Assembly (NCBI RefSeq): GCF_020400585.1
Contig: NZ_JAINVF010000008.1
Location: forward strand, 1-64,000
Direction of reading: 5' to 3'
Source of the DNA: Streptomyces sp. NK08204
GTDB lineage: Bacteria > Actinomycetota > Actinomycetes > Streptomycetales > Streptomycetaceae
DNA length: 64,000 nucleotides
Each line of letters starts with the position of its first letter. Position 1 is the first letter of the stretch. Shown piece after piece: positions 26,318-35,607 of the stretch. Below the pieces are notes generated by a model. It was not told where the DNA came from. It did no database searches and saw nothing but the letters and a program-made list of their open reading frames with translations. The position numbers and the translations under genes are program-made.

Positions 26318-28900
26318 GTGGAAATGACGGACCAGCCCGATGAGCTGTTCGCGGCGGTGGACTTGCTGCTCGCCGCCGTCGACGGCGGCACCGTGCTGCC
26401 CGCCCCCGCGGAGCGGACGCGCCTGCGGGAGGCAGCCGGCCTGACCGAGGCCGCCGTCGCCCAGGCCCTCGGCGTACGGGTCCCCAGTATCCGGTCCTGG
26501 GAAGCGGGCCGCACCGAGCCCAAGGGCGACCGCCGAGAGGCCTACCGCCGCCTCCTCGACGGCCTTGCGGCCCGCTACCCGGCACCGCCTGCCGAACCGG
26601 CGGAGCCGGCCGCCGACACATCGCGAAGCGCGCGGCGCCGGGAGCCGGGCCCGACCGGGTCCGTGCCGACCGGGTCCGTGCCGACCGGGTCCGCGCCGAC
26701 CGGGTCCGCGCCGACCGGCCCGGGCCGCAGGGAGCCGGCAGAGCCTGCCTCCCGTCCCCGTGTTTCGCCGTCGGCCGCGGCGGCACCGGACGGCCCGGTG
26801 GACGCCGGCCCGCCGCGCCCCGCCTCTGCGGCACCGGCCGTCGTGCCGTCGGTCTCCGGTGCACCGGGTGGTGGCGGGGCATCACCGTCGGTTGTTCCGG
26901 ACCCGGGTGTGCCGTCGTCGGTCGCCGGCGTGCCGGGCGGCGCCGGCCGGGTGCTCGGGGCCGGAGTGCCGGGTCAGGGTGTTCCGGGTCAGGGGGTTCC
27001 GTCTTCTGCCTCGGACGAGCCGGGTGATGGCAGCCGGGTGCCGGGAGCCGCTGCTCCGGGGCCGGTCGCCGCGTCGTCGTCCGAGGCCCCGCACGCCGCC
27101 GCGTCCGCGAGCGGTGCACGGCCGGCTGTGCGGCCGGTGCCCCGTGCCGGCTCTCCGTCCCGTCCCACTGCCAGGAAGTCCGTCCCCGCCAAGGCCCGAA
27201 CCGCCGCCGAGGGGGGCGTCGACCCACGTTTCGCGCACGGGCCGCTCGCCGTCGTCGACGTCGATGACGACGGGTGCGTGAGTGCGTACTGCGTCGGCGG
27301 GCTGGTTCTCGACGTGCCCGCCAAGTCGCTGCCCGCGCTGGTGGAGTGGACGCTGGCCGAGGCCCGGCTGGGGCAGCCGCGGCTGCACCGGTCCGGCAAG
27401 GACGCCGACCCGCTCGTGGTGCTGACGGAGTCGGCGTGCGTGCGCTACGGGCTGCCGCCGCGGCTGAGCGACGAGGAGCGGCTGGCCGGCCGGATCGCCG
27501 ACACGCACAAGGCGGTCCGGCAGCTGCAGAAGGCCGACTGGCGGCTCACCAGGCGCGGCTTCGGACCGTGGGCCCGGATCTACCGCCCCGCCGAGGGCGG
27601 CCGGCGCAGCTGTGTCCAGCTGTGCCTGCCGTCCTGGCACGCGCTGGACGCCCGGCACTGGGGCGACGCCGCAACGCTGCCGGCCGCCGAACTCGCCAGG
27701 GTCCTCGGTGTCTACGCCACCCGTGTGCTCACCCCGCGCGGCTCCACCGCCGTCACCGGCCTGGAGCTGATGACCGCCCTGCATCCACCGACCCGCGCCG
27801 CGAAGGACGAGCACGGCCAGTGGGTGTCCGCGCCGAACCCGGGCGCCCTGACCGAGGCCGTCGACTGCGCGCCCTGCGAGGCTCCGGACGGGCACCCGCT
27901 CCTGGCCCACCTGCCCCGCTTCCACCAGCGCACGCCGAGCGAGATGCTCTTCGAGGAGGCGTACGACTGGGCCCGGCCGCTGACCGACGAGGAGTGCATG
28001 CAGCCGTACCTGGTCGGTATCGACGTCAACATGGCGTTCGCGGCAGCCGCCAACCGCACGGTCGTCGGCCTCGGCGCCCCGCGGCACGTGCACAACCCGG
28101 AGTTCGACCCCGCGCTGCCCGGCTCCTGGCTGGTGGACCTCTCCCACATCCCTCTCGACCCCCGGCTGCCCAGCCCCTTCACCCCGCACGGCGAGCCGCC
28201 GGAGGGCCCCGCCTGGTACGCGACGCCCACCGTCGCGTACGCGCTCGAACTCGGCTACGCGGTCGCCCCCTTGGAGGCCTACGTCCGTCCCGAGCACGGC
28301 GCCTACCTGGACGCCTGGTACACCCGGCTGCGCGATGCCTACATCGCCACGATGGCCGACCTCGGGGTGACCACCGACCTGGCGCCCGAGGAGTTCCTGT
28401 CCGCGATGGACGGTCACAGGAGCCGCGACCCGCACCTCGCGCTCGTGCTCGCGGCGATCAAGGCAACCGTCAAGGGCGGCATCGGCAAGCTGCGCGAGCG
28501 GGCCCGCTCCGGCTGGCGGCCGGGCGAGCGCTGGGCGGCACTGGACCGGCCGACCTGGCGCCCCGACATCCGGGCCGCCATCATCTCCAAGGCCCGGGTC
28601 AACATGCACCGCAAGATGCTGAACCTGGCCCGCGCCACCGGCTGTTACCCGGTCGCGGTGCTGTCCGACTGCGCGGTGTACGCCTCCGCCGGGCCGACCC
28701 CGCTGGACTTCCTGCCGTACCGTGACGGCAAGCCGCTGCCCGGCGGCTTCCGCATCGGCGTGAGCCCCGGCATGGTCAAGCACGAGGGCACGCAGAGCGT
28801 GCTGTGGGCGGAGGGGCTGCGCGAGGAGCACGGCGATCACCTCAACCTGGCCCGCTACATCAAGTCCGGGCGGATCACCGCCCCGGACGAGGGGGAGTAG
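26318..28900 (+). CDS. tap: Telomere-associated protein Tap homologue
   Basis: An 860-residue homologue of Tap, which in Streptomyces binds the 3' overhang of linear telomeres and recruits terminal protein Tpg. An N-terminal HTH (LREAAGLTEAAVAQALGVRV then PSIRSWEAGRTEPKG) spans residues 30-65. Residues 95-300 are a Pro/Gly/Ala/Ser-rich linker with tandem repeats (TGSVPTGSAP; GVPGQGVPGQGVP). From about 305 (GPLAVVDVDDDGCVSAYCVG) to the end it is strongly Tap-like, including YLVGIDVNMAFAAAANRTVV and IKATVKGGIGKLRERARSG. Known Tap proteins are about 740 residues; the excess is the linker. No tpg gene follows. Start at GTG 26318 or ATG 26324. Confidence 0.85.
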   Translation: MEMTDQPDELFAAVDLLLAAVDGGTVLPAPAERTRLREAAGLTEAAVAQALGVRVPSIRSWEAGRTEPKGDRREAYRRLLDGLAARYPAPPAEPAEPAADTSRSARRREPGPTGSVPTGSVPTGSAPTGSAPTGPGRREPAEPASRPRVSPSAAAAPDGPVDAGPPRPASAAPAVVPSVSGAPGGGGASPSVVPDPGVPSSVAGVPGGAGRVLGAGVPGQGVPGQGVPSSASDEPGDGSRVPGAAAPGPVAASSSEAPHAAASASGARPAVRPVPRAGSPSRPTARKSVPAKARTAAEGGVDPRFAHGPLAVVDVDDDGCVSAYCVGGLVLDVPAKSLPALVEWTLAEARLGQPRLHRSGKDADPLVVLTESACVRYGLPPRLSDEERLAGRIADTHKAVRQLQKADWRLTRRGFGPWARIYRPAEGGRRSCVQLCLPSWHALDARHWGDAATLPAAELARVLGVYATRVLTPRGSTAVTGLELMTALHPPTRAAKDEHGQWVSAPNPGALTEAVDCAPCEAPDGHPLLAHLPRFHQRTPSEMLFEEAYDWARPLTDEECMQPYLVGIDVNMAFAAAANRTVVGLGAPRHVHNPEFDPALPGSWLVDLSHIPLDPRLPSPFTPHGEPPEGPAWYATPTVAYALELGYAVAPLEAYVRPEHGAYLDAWYTRLRDAYIATMADLGVTTDLAPEEFLSAMDGHRSRDPHLALVLAAIKATVKGGIGKLRERARSGWRPGERWAALDRPTWRPDIRAAIISKARVNMHRKMLNLARATGCYPVAVLSDCAVYASAGPTPLDFLPYRDGKPLPGGFRIGVSPGMVKHEGTQSVLWAEGLREEHGDHLNLARYIKSGRITAPDEGE
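26653..26718 (+). repeat. 15-bp tandem repeat inside tap
   Basis: Four copies and a partial fifth of a 15-base unit (GACCGGGTCCGTGCC; copies three and four have CGCGCC endings). In frame it encodes PTGSV/PTGSA pentapeptides in the low-complexity linker, so copy number can change without frameshift. Confidence 0.95.
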
Positions 28901-28909
28901 CTCCCCGGG

Positions 28910-29779
28910 TCACCGCGCGGCGAGTGCGTCGCGTGCCGCCGCCAGGGTCCGGTCGACGTAACCACGGCCGAACAGCACGACGTGCACCAGCAGCGGGAAG
29001 AGCCGGTGCAGCCCGACCCGCTGCCGCCAGCCGTCGGCCGGCGGGGACACCTCCCGGTACCCGGCCAGGACCCGCTCCAGCTGAGGGCAGCCGAACAGCT
29101 GGAGCATCGCCAGGTCCGTCTCCCGGTGCCCGCCGTGCGCGGCCGGGTCGATGAGCCGGACCTCACCGTCGGCACCCCACAGCACATTGCCGTTCCACAG
29201 GTCGCCGTGCAGTCGTGCGGGCGGTTCGGGCGGCCCGGCCAGCTCCGGGAGCCGCTCGCAGACCCGCTCCACCGGTGCGGCCTCGTCCGCGCCGAGGGTG
29301 CCCGCGTCCACCGCCGCCCGCAGATACGGCAGCACGCGGTGCTCGGCGTACCAGCGCGGCCAGTCGCCGTCCGGGGCGTTGCGCATGGGCGCGCGACCGA
29401 TGTACGCGTCCTGCGGCCCACCGGGCGGCGGCGCCCCGAACGCGGGTGCGCCGGCGGCGTGCAGTGCGGCCAGCGCCCGGCCGAAACAAAGCGCCGCCTC
29501 GGGTCCGGGGCGGCCGGTCGGCACCCGCTCGGTCACCATCCAGTGTTCGTCGTGGCCGAGCACCTCCGGCACCCGCACCGCGCCCGCCGCGGCCAGCCAG
29601 CGCAGCCCCGCCACCTCCGCGCGCACGACTCGGGGGGCGTCGCCGCGCTTGACCATCACCACCGTCCCACCGTTCAGCGTGACTTCGGTGGGTGACCCGG
29701 ACGGCCCCCGCACGCCGGTGACCCCGCGTCCGGTGAGCCGCGCCGCCACCTGTACCGGATCCTCGTCTCGGTCGACCAC
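28910..29779 (-). CDS. Fructosamine kinase family protein
   Basis: A 289-residue small-molecule kinase of the fructosamine-3-kinase/aminoglycoside-phosphotransferase fold. The Brenner-type catalytic loop is LHGDLWNGNVLW and the metal-binding segment LIDPAAHGGHRETDLAML, both diagnostic of the fructosamine kinase family (HGDLWxGN, DPAxxGGHRExDLAM). The N-terminal ATP-lysine lies in GGTVVMVKRG. Such kinases phosphorylate protein-bound ketoamines or ribulosamines for deglycation. The GTG at 29779 was chosen where the family begins; there is no clear ribosome site. Converges on tap with nine bases between stops. Confidence 0.9.
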   Translation of the reverse strand: MVDRDEDPVQVAARLTGRGVTGVRGPSGSPTEVTLNGGTVVMVKRGDAPRVVRAEVAGLRWLAAAGAVRVPEVLGHDEHWMVTERVPTGRPGPEAALCFGRALAALHAAGAPAFGAPPPGGPQDAYIGRAPMRNAPDGDWPRWYAEHRVLPYLRAAVDAGTLGADEAAPVERVCERLPELAGPPEPPARLHGDLWNGNVLWGADGEVRLIDPAAHGGHRETDLAMLQLFGCPQLERVLAGYREVSPPADGWRQRVGLHRLFPLLVHVVLFGRGYVDRTLAAARDALAAR

Positions 29780-29999
29780 GGCCCCAGGGTACGGCCCGCA
29801 ACCGACGCCCCCGCCCCGGCGCCTGTCGGTCGGGCGCGACCGGCGTGGCGAGCTCCGGCCGACGGGGCGCGGCTTCGTCTGCACCGGCCTGTACGTGGCC
29901 CGGATGCACGAGGTCTTCCGGGACGTTCCCCGACGGCGCCCGCCGCAAGGCGGTGAATAACCTGCGCGGTGGTCGCGCCGGTCGTCGGACGCCGAGGGC

Positions 30000-30860
30000 C
30001 TACGACCGGGTCAGCCCGACCGGGTTGCCCGGCGGCAGCAGCCCCGAGCCCTCGACGGCCCGCGCCAGCGGCTCCAGCAGCCCGGCGAGCCGCGAGGCGC
30101 GGTCCGCGCCCAGTACGGTCCACGGCCGCTCGGCCGCCGCGTCGGTCAGCGCCTCGATGTCCGCGCGCAGGGCCGCCCCGGCCGGGGTCGGCGAGCCGTC
30201 CTCGGCCAGGAGGCCGTCCTCGCGCAGCCGGGCCGCGGCGGCATCCCAGTCCGTCTGCTCCCATTTCCGGGTCTCCCGCAGGAACGGCCCGTCGGACTCC
30301 CCGGCCGCCGCCTTGAGCACCATGGCCTCGAGCGGCCCCAGCCCCCGGCTCACCAGCGCCGCGACATGACCGTCACCGCGGTGCTCCCGCAGCGTCGTCA
30401 CCGCCTGCCACAGCCGCGCGGCGGGCCGCTCCGGGCGGTCCAGCGCCTGGTTCGCGGCGCCCAGCACCCGCCCCGGCACATCGGCCGCTGCCGCCGCCTC
30501 CCAGGCGAGGTCGGCGGCCTGGGTGAACTCCGCGGAAGCCAGGACATCCTGGCCGAACAGGCGGCTCATCGCCGCCTCCATGGCCTCGGACCGGGCCGTC
30601 AGCACGTCCGCCGGAGCGGCGTACGCCCAGGCGTCCGGCAGTGCACGGCCCACCCGGGCGGGGTGGAAGACGTAGAAACTGCTCGTCACCACGGACGGGC
30701 CGACCGGGCCGAGCGGGGCGGCACGCAGTGCGAAGTATCCCATCCAGAACCCGCGCAGCCCGAGCGCGTCCGCCGCCGCGTGCGCCTCCGGCGCAAAGTA
30801 CACAAGATCGTGCACCGGCTCGTACCGCTCCCACATGGCGCGCGCCATCCCGTCCGCCAC
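30000..30860 (-). CDS. SCO6745-family protein
   Basis: A 286-residue helical protein with the pattern of the actinobacterial SCO6745 family: an N-terminal MWERYEPVHDLVYFAPEAHA, then FWMGYFALRAAPLGPVGPSV, then FYVFHPARVGRALPDAW, and a C-terminal winged-helix-like part (AAARLREDGLLAEDGSPTPAG). Function is unknown; the ending resembles MarR-type DNA-binding regions. GGGAGGA lies five bases upstream of the GTG start. Divergent from the sortase-substrate gene across about 245 bases. Confidence 0.8.
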   Translation of the reverse strand: MADGMARAMWERYEPVHDLVYFAPEAHAAADALGLRGFWMGYFALRAAPLGPVGPSVVTSSFYVFHPARVGRALPDAWAYAAPADVLTARSEAMEAAMSRLFGQDVLASAEFTQAADLAWEAAAAADVPGRVLGAANQALDRPERPAARLWQAVTTLREHRGDGHVAALVSRGLGPLEAMVLKAAAGESDGPFLRETRKWEQTDWDAAAARLREDGLLAEDGSPTPAGAALRADIEALTDAAAERPWTVLGADRASRLAGLLEPLARAVEGSGLLPPGNPVGLTRS

Positions 30861-31105
30861 TGTTTCCTCCCGCCGTTTCGGCCTGCTGTGCTGTCGGCAC
30901 CAGCCTGCGTTATGACGGCGGTCATAACAAGACCCTCTCCGTGGTTTGCGGACGGGTGCGTTGGTTCAGACGGGTGGCGCGGTGACCCGGCTGGGCTGGC
31001 TCGGATGGTGCGGGACCCGTCGCTGACTGACGGTGGTTCATGTCGGGGCCGGTGTGACCAGCTGATGAGGTATCCGCTGCCCGGCCACGGCGGAAGGACA
31101 CCGAT

Positions 31106-32002
31106 ATGCGTTCTGCCCGCATGCTCCTGGCCACGGCGGCAGCCACCGCCGCCCTCGCCTTCGCCACGCCCGGCGCCGCGTTCGCGGTGCCCGCAGGCGA
31201 TGACGGCGGCCGTGACGACTCCTCGTACAGCCAGGACCACGACAGCGATCACGACGGCGACTACGACGGCGACTACGACGGCGACCACGGCGGAGACCAC
31301 GACAAGGGTTCGGGTGGTGACCACGACAACGGTTCGGGTGGTGACCACGACAACGGTTCGGACGGTGACCACGACAAGGGTTCGGGCGGTGACCACGACA
31401 AGGGTTCGGGCGGCGGCCACCACTACGGCAAGGGGCACGGCGGCGACCGGGCAGGCAAGCCTCGCGGCGGAGTGCACACGGGCGGCGGTGCGCTGTCCCT
31501 GGTGCGGGGCGACGACTGGGGCTCGGACGACGGCGACAGCGACCACGACAAGGGCTCCGGCGGAGACCACGACAGCGACCATGGCAAGGGTTCCGGCAAC
31601 GAGCATGGCAAGGGTTCCGGCCACGATCACGGCAAGGGTTCCGGCAGGGACCACGACGACGATTCGGGCCGCGACCACGACAATGACCACGGACGGGACA
31701 AGCCGCGTGGCGGTATGCACACCGGCGGCGGTGCGCTCGCCGTGGTGAAGGGCGACGACCAGGGCTCCGGTCGCGACGACAGCCGCTTCGATCCCGAGAG
31801 CTACCGGGACAAGGGCCAGGACGGCGGTCGCGGCTACAACGACCGGGGCGAGGACCGCGACGGGCCGCGCGGCGGTATGCACACCGGCGGCGGCGCACTC
31901 GCCGCGCCCAGTGTCACCGCGGGTGGGCTGGCCGTGCTCGCCGCGGGCGCGACCGGTGTCTACGTGCTGCGCCGCCGCAAGGCCGTCGAGCAGACCTCCT
32001 GA
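31106..32002 (+). CDS. Repeat-rich surface protein, probable class F sortase substrate
   Basis: A 298-residue exported protein. Signal peptide at 1-28 (MLLATAAATAALAFATPGAAF). Residues 30-250 are acidic, His/Asp/Gly-rich repeats (GDHDKGSG type). The motif PRGG[VM]HTGGGAL occurs three times, at 119-130, 200-211 and 254-265, the last immediately before a membrane segment (269-287) and the basic tail RRRKAVEQTS. There is no LPxTG. The sortase gene 146 bases downstream makes this its likely substrate. The Asp/His repeats suggest metal binding, which is inference. Confidence 0.8.
   Translation: MRSARMLLATAAATAALAFATPGAAFAVPAGDDGGRDDSSYSQDHDSDHDGDYDGDYDGDHGGDHDKGSGGDHDNGSGGDHDNGSDGDHDKGSGGDHDKGSGGGHHYGKGHGGDRAGKPRGGVHTGGGALSLVRGDDWGSDDGDSDHDKGSGGDHDSDHGKGSGNEHGKGSGHDHGKGSGRDHDDDSGRDHDNDHGRDKPRGGMHTGGGALAVVKGDDQGSGRDDSRFDPESYRDKGQDGGRGYNDRGEDRDGPRGGMHTGGGALAAPSVTAGGLAVLAAGATGVYVLRRRKAVEQTS
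31309..31410 (+). repeat. 24-bp tandem repeats inside the surface-protein gene
   Basis: Four near-identical 24-base units (GGTTCGGGTGGTGACCACGA core) encode the octapeptide series GSGGDHDK/GSGGDHDN. In-frame, so expansion or contraction changes only protein length. Confidence 0.9.
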
Positions 32003-32148
32003 CCGGCCGCCACGGCCCGGGGGCAGCGGTCGCCGCCGGCGCGCGCACCACGCCGGCGGCCCGCGCCCCCGCGGCCGGAACCCCGTCGCCATCCCGCGAT
32101 GTCCTGTCCTGATTCCCGTGCTGCCGTTCCCGAGTGAGGTGGTGTCCG

Positions 32149-32817
32149 ATGGCAGCAGATCCCTCCTCCGCGACCCCCTCCACACCGGCGGCGCACGACC
32201 AGGGCACCCGCCCCGGCGGGCGGCTGACGCTGTGGGGCGTGGCCGCCGCCATCCTGGCCGTCGGCGTGCTCGGCGGCCACCACGGGGTGTCCGTCACGAC
32301 GGACGTGGCCCGCGGCTCGGGCGCGAACGCCGTCCAGGCCGATCCGCACCGGGTCGGCGAGGCGCTGCCGAGGTCCGCGCCGACCCGGCTGCTCATCCCG
32401 AAGATCGCCGTGAACGCCCCTTTCACCGCCCTGACGACCAACGCCTCGGGTCAGCTCCAGCCGCCGCCCGCGGCCAACACCAACCTCGTCGGCTGGTACT
32501 CCAAGGGCGCGGCGCCCGGCGAGGCCGGCACCTCGATCATCGCCGGGCACGTCGACACGGCGACCTCCGCGGCCGTCTTCGCCAACCTCGACGAACTGAA
32601 GGCCGGCGACCGGTTCTCCGTCGAGCGGGCCGACGGGAGCAGGGCGGACTTCGTCGTGGACAGCGCCGAGACCTTCGAGAAGGACAAGTTCCCCAGCAGG
32701 CGCGTGTACGCCGACGCGCCCCGCCCCGAGGCCCGGCTCATCACCTGCGCCGGGGACTACGACCACTCGGTCAAGGACTACACCGAGAACCTGGTGGTCT
32801 TCGCCCACCTCGTGTGA
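32149..32817 (+). CDS. Class F sortase
   Basis: A 222-residue membrane-anchored transpeptidase that attaches proteins to peptidoglycan. The N-terminus has a Pro/Ala-rich tail and one membrane segment (LTLWGVAAAILAVGVLGG). The sortase barrel shows PTRLLIPKIAVNAPF, the catalytic His134 in IIAGHVDT and Cys200 in ARLITCAGDYD. Short class F sortases of actinobacteria have exactly this layout. The surface-protein gene upstream carries the presumed substrate. ATG at 32149 follows a GAGGTGG. A hairpin terminator follows. Confidence 0.92.
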   Translation: MAADPSSATPSTPAAHDQGTRPGGRLTLWGVAAAILAVGVLGGHHGVSVTTDVARGSGANAVQADPHRVGEALPRSAPTRLLIPKIAVNAPFTALTTNASGQLQPPPAANTNLVGWYSKGAAPGEAGTSIIAGHVDTATSAAVFANLDELKAGDRFSVERADGSRADFVVDSAETFEKDKFPSRRVYADAPRPEARLITCAGDYDHSVKDYTENLVVFAHLV

Positions 32818-32824
32818 GTACCGC

Positions 32825-32846
32825 GTACCCACTTTTTTGTGGGTAC
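32825..32846. terminator. Hairpin with T6 loop between sortase and HxlR genes
   Basis: GTACCCAC, six T residues, GTGGGTAC: a perfect eight-base stem. It lies eight bases after the sortase stop and before the end of the convergent HxlR gene. Confidence 0.75.
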
Positions 32847-32934
32847 TTGGCGTTCCCTGCCCGTACGCGAGAGGCTCTTGGGCGAGGCCGGGGGCCGACG
32901 GAGAACGGGACGGAGGTGAGACGGTGACAGTACG

Positions 32935-33285
32935 TCAGGACGCCGGGAGGGACTCGGTGAGCCTCTCCAGACGGCGGTGGCCCCAGTCCGACAACGGGCC
33001 GAGCGCCTCGGACAGGTCGCGGCCGAACCCGGTCAGCGAGTACACGGTCTTCAGGGGCAGCGTGTCGTGCACCTCCCGGTGCACCAGACCGTCCTCCTCC
33101 ATCTCGCGCAGCGCCTGAGTCAGCACCTTCTCGCTCAGCCCCGGCAGCAGGCGGCGCAGCTCGCCGGGCCGGTGCGGGCCGGACTCCAGCAGCCACAGCA
33201 ACGACGTCTTCCACTTGCCGTCGATCACCGCGATCGCCGCGGTGACTCCGCAGACGTTCACGTCCCGGGCTCGGCTGCGCGTCAT
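32935..33285 (-). CDS. HxlR-family transcriptional regulator
   Basis: A 116-residue winged-helix regulator of the HxlR type. Seen: VCGVTAAIAVIDGKWKTSLLW at the start (the typical CPVxxALDxIGGKWKxxIL region), then GPHRPGELRRLLPGLSEKVLTQ and LREMEEDGLVHREV. HxlR members respond to oxidative or electrophile stress and often control a divergent reductase. Here the divergent gene 86 bases away is an imine reductase, the likely target. The invariant cysteine in VCGV may sense thiol chemistry. Confidence 0.9.
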   Translation of the reverse strand: MTRSRARDVNVCGVTAAIAVIDGKWKTSLLWLLESGPHRPGELRRLLPGLSEKVLTQALREMEEDGLVHREVHDTLPLKTVYSLTGFGRDLSEALGPLSDWGHRRLERLTESLPAS

Positions 33286-33371
33286 CCTCGTCCTCTCAGG
33301 TCCGCCGTCCGGCCACTCTTCCTTTACCGGCGGATCTTGTCATAGTCGTTCATGCATACGGGAGTTGAGTC

Positions 33372-34259
33372 ATGCCCATATCCCCGACACGGCCCGCTGT
33401 CACCGTCCTCGGACTCGGTCCGATGGGGCGCGCGCTCGCCGGCGCGTTCCTGAAGGCGGGACTGCGGACCACGGTCTGGAACCGTACGCCGGGCAGGGAC
33501 CGGGAGCTGATCGGGCAGGGGGCGGCCGGTGCCGCGTCCGCCGAGGAGGCCGTGGCCGCCGGTGACCTGGTCGTCGTCTGTGTCGTGAACTACGCGGCCG
33601 TCGACGCCGTCCTGCGGCGCGACCCGGTCGCCCGCGCGTTGAAGGGCCGTACCGTCGTGAACCTCACCGCCGACACCCCGGACCGCGCCCGCGACACCGC
33701 GGACTGGGCGGCGTCCCACGGCATCCGCTACCTCGACGGCGCCGTCATGACGCCGGCTCCCAGCATCGGCACGCCCGAGGCGGTCTTCCTGCACAGCGGT
33801 CAGCGGGACCTCTTCGAGGAGCACCGGGAGGTTCTGGAGGCCCTGGGCGGGACGCACACCCATCTCGGTGAGGAGGTGGGGCGCGCCGCCACCTACGACA
33901 TCGCCTTGCTCGACATCTTCTGGACGGCGATGGCGGGCTTCGCGCACGCCGTGGCGCTCGCCCGGGCCGAGGGCGTCACCGCCGGGGAACTGGCGCCCTT
34001 CGCCCAGGGCATCGGCGCGATCCTGCCGCCGCTGTTCGCGACCTTCGCCGAGGACGCCGACAACGGCACCTACTCGGGGCAGATCAACCCCATCACCTCG
34101 GCCGTGTCCAGCATGGCCCATGTCGTCGAGGTGTCGGAGGCGCACGGCATCGACGCGGGGGTGATGCGCGCGGTGGAGGGCATGGCCCGCCGGGTCATCG
34201 GGCTCGGCCACGGCACGGACGGGTTCATACGGGTCGCCGAGGTGATCGGCCGCCACTGA
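33372..34259 (+). CDS. NADPH-dependent imine reductase-like dehydrogenase
   Basis: A 295-residue member of the beta-hydroxyacid dehydrogenase/imine reductase superfamily. The Rossmann motif VLGLGPMGRALAGAFL, the NADPH-selecting VWNRTPGR, and TADTPDRARDTADWAASHG match imine reductases, as does the C-terminal helical domain with ATYDIALLDIFWTAMAGF, which contains the Asp often serving as proton donor. Physiological substrates of the family are usually unknown cyclic imines. Probably regulated by the adjacent HxlR protein. Confidence 0.88.
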   Translation: MPISPTRPAVTVLGLGPMGRALAGAFLKAGLRTTVWNRTPGRDRELIGQGAAGAASAEEAVAAGDLVVVCVVNYAAVDAVLRRDPVARALKGRTVVNLTADTPDRARDTADWAASHGIRYLDGAVMTPAPSIGTPEAVFLHSGQRDLFEEHREVLEALGGTHTHLGEEVGRAATYDIALLDIFWTAMAGFAHAVALARAEGVTAGELAPFAQGIGAILPPLFATFAEDADNGTYSGQINPITSAVSSMAHVVEVSEAHGIDAGVMRAVEGMARRVIGLGHGTDGFIRVAEVIGRH

Positions 34260-34500
34260 GGCGGGCCCCGCGCCCCTGCGTGGCCGGCACGAGCCGTGGT
34301 ACGCCACTCGAGGCACCGGAGTCCGCACGCAGCGTGAGCGGCCCGGCCGCTGACTGAGCCTCGACTTGTGCCGGCGGCGCCACGATGGAACGCTTCGGTC
34401 CGCCGGTCGCCACCATGGTCGGCAGTGGCTGTGAGCACCGGTTTCACCCAAGGCGCACCCTCGCCCGGGACCGGTCGTGGGACGAGCGGGGGAGTGGCCG

Positions 34501-35454
34501 ATGGAGCTGGAACTGCGGCATCTGCGTGTGCTGTGCGCGATCGCCGACGCGGGCAGTGTGGGCCGTGCGGCCACACAGCTCGGGTACTCGCAGCCCGCCG
34601 TGAGCACCCAGCTCCGGCGCATCGAGCGCCATCTGGGCGAGCCGCTGTTCGAACGCGGCAGCAGCGGGGTGCGGCCCACCCGCTACGGCGTCGAGGTCGT
34701 CGCGCAGGCCAGGGATGTCCTGGCCCGCGCCGACGCCATCGGCCACCGGTCGGCCGCGGCCCGATCCCGGCGCTCGCTGCGGGTGGCAGCGACCAACTCG
34801 CCCATCCTGTCCGGCACGGTCTCCCGCGTCCGTACCCGGCTGCCGGAGTTGTCCCTGGCGGTCAACAGCGTCTACGCCTCCTCGCGGATAGTGGAACTGC
34901 TGGAGGAGGGCACGGTGGACGCGGCCATCGCCGCCGACTACCCGGGCATGGAGCTGAGGCACTCGACCGCCGTGCAACACCGGGGGATCGTCACCGAGCC
35001 GACGTTCGTGGCCCTGCCCTCCCGGCACCGGCTGCGCCAGTGCGCCCAGGTGCAGCTGGCGGACCTGGCCGAGGACGCCTGGTTCGTGACCCCGGACGAC
35101 GGCGCCGGGTGGCCCGGGGTGTTCTACGACGCCTGTGCGGCGGCCGGGTTCGCCCCGGTCACCGTCCACGAGTTCCTCGGCGACCAGACCCAGCTGCAGA
35201 GCATGATCGCCGACGGCTTCGGGGTGGCCATGGTCCAGCCGACGCTGCGTCCGATCCCGCACATCATGGTCAAGCCGCTCGCCGGCTCCCCGCTGTGGTG
35301 CCGTTACGTGCTGGCCTGGCGGCCTGACACCGTCGGCGACGACGTGGTGGAGACCCTCTTCCAGTCGGCCACCGCCGCCTACCGTGACCTCGTCGGGCAG
35401 GCACCGCACCTGCGGGACTGGGCCTCGCGCATCTGGAACATCGCCGGCGCGTAG
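34501..35454 (+). CDS. LysR-family transcriptional regulator
   Basis: A 317-residue LTTR. The HTH is MELELRHLRVLCAIADAGSV then GRAATQLGYSQPAVSTQLRR. The effector domain has the LRVAATNSPILSGTVSRVR opening typical of the fold. The ATG at 34501 has GGGGGAG about eight bases upstream; a GTG-like longer start would add eight residues. It follows the imine reductase by 240 bases and precedes the collagenase; no target can be assigned. Confidence 0.9.
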   Translation: MELELRHLRVLCAIADAGSVGRAATQLGYSQPAVSTQLRRIERHLGEPLFERGSSGVRPTRYGVEVVAQARDVLARADAIGHRSAAARSRRSLRVAATNSPILSGTVSRVRTRLPELSLAVNSVYASSRIVELLEEGTVDAAIAADYPGMELRHSTAVQHRGIVTEPTFVALPSRHRLRQCAQVQLADLAEDAWFVTPDDGAGWPGVFYDACAAAGFAPVTVHEFLGDQTQLQSMIADGFGVAMVQPTLRPIPHIMVKPLAGSPLWCRYVLAWRPDTVGDDVVETLFQSATAAYRDLVGQAPHLRDWASRIWNIAGA

Positions 35455-35607
35455 CGGGCCTGGACGTACAGGGATCGCCAGGATGTTATGAGCGATCAAT
35501 GTCATGTGCTATGTCACGCGGCATTGTTGGGGCCGGTGGCGCACTGAGAAAGTGCCTCACACGCCTCAACCCCCCACAGAGGCGCATCTATCAGTGGAGG
35601 AATCCTG

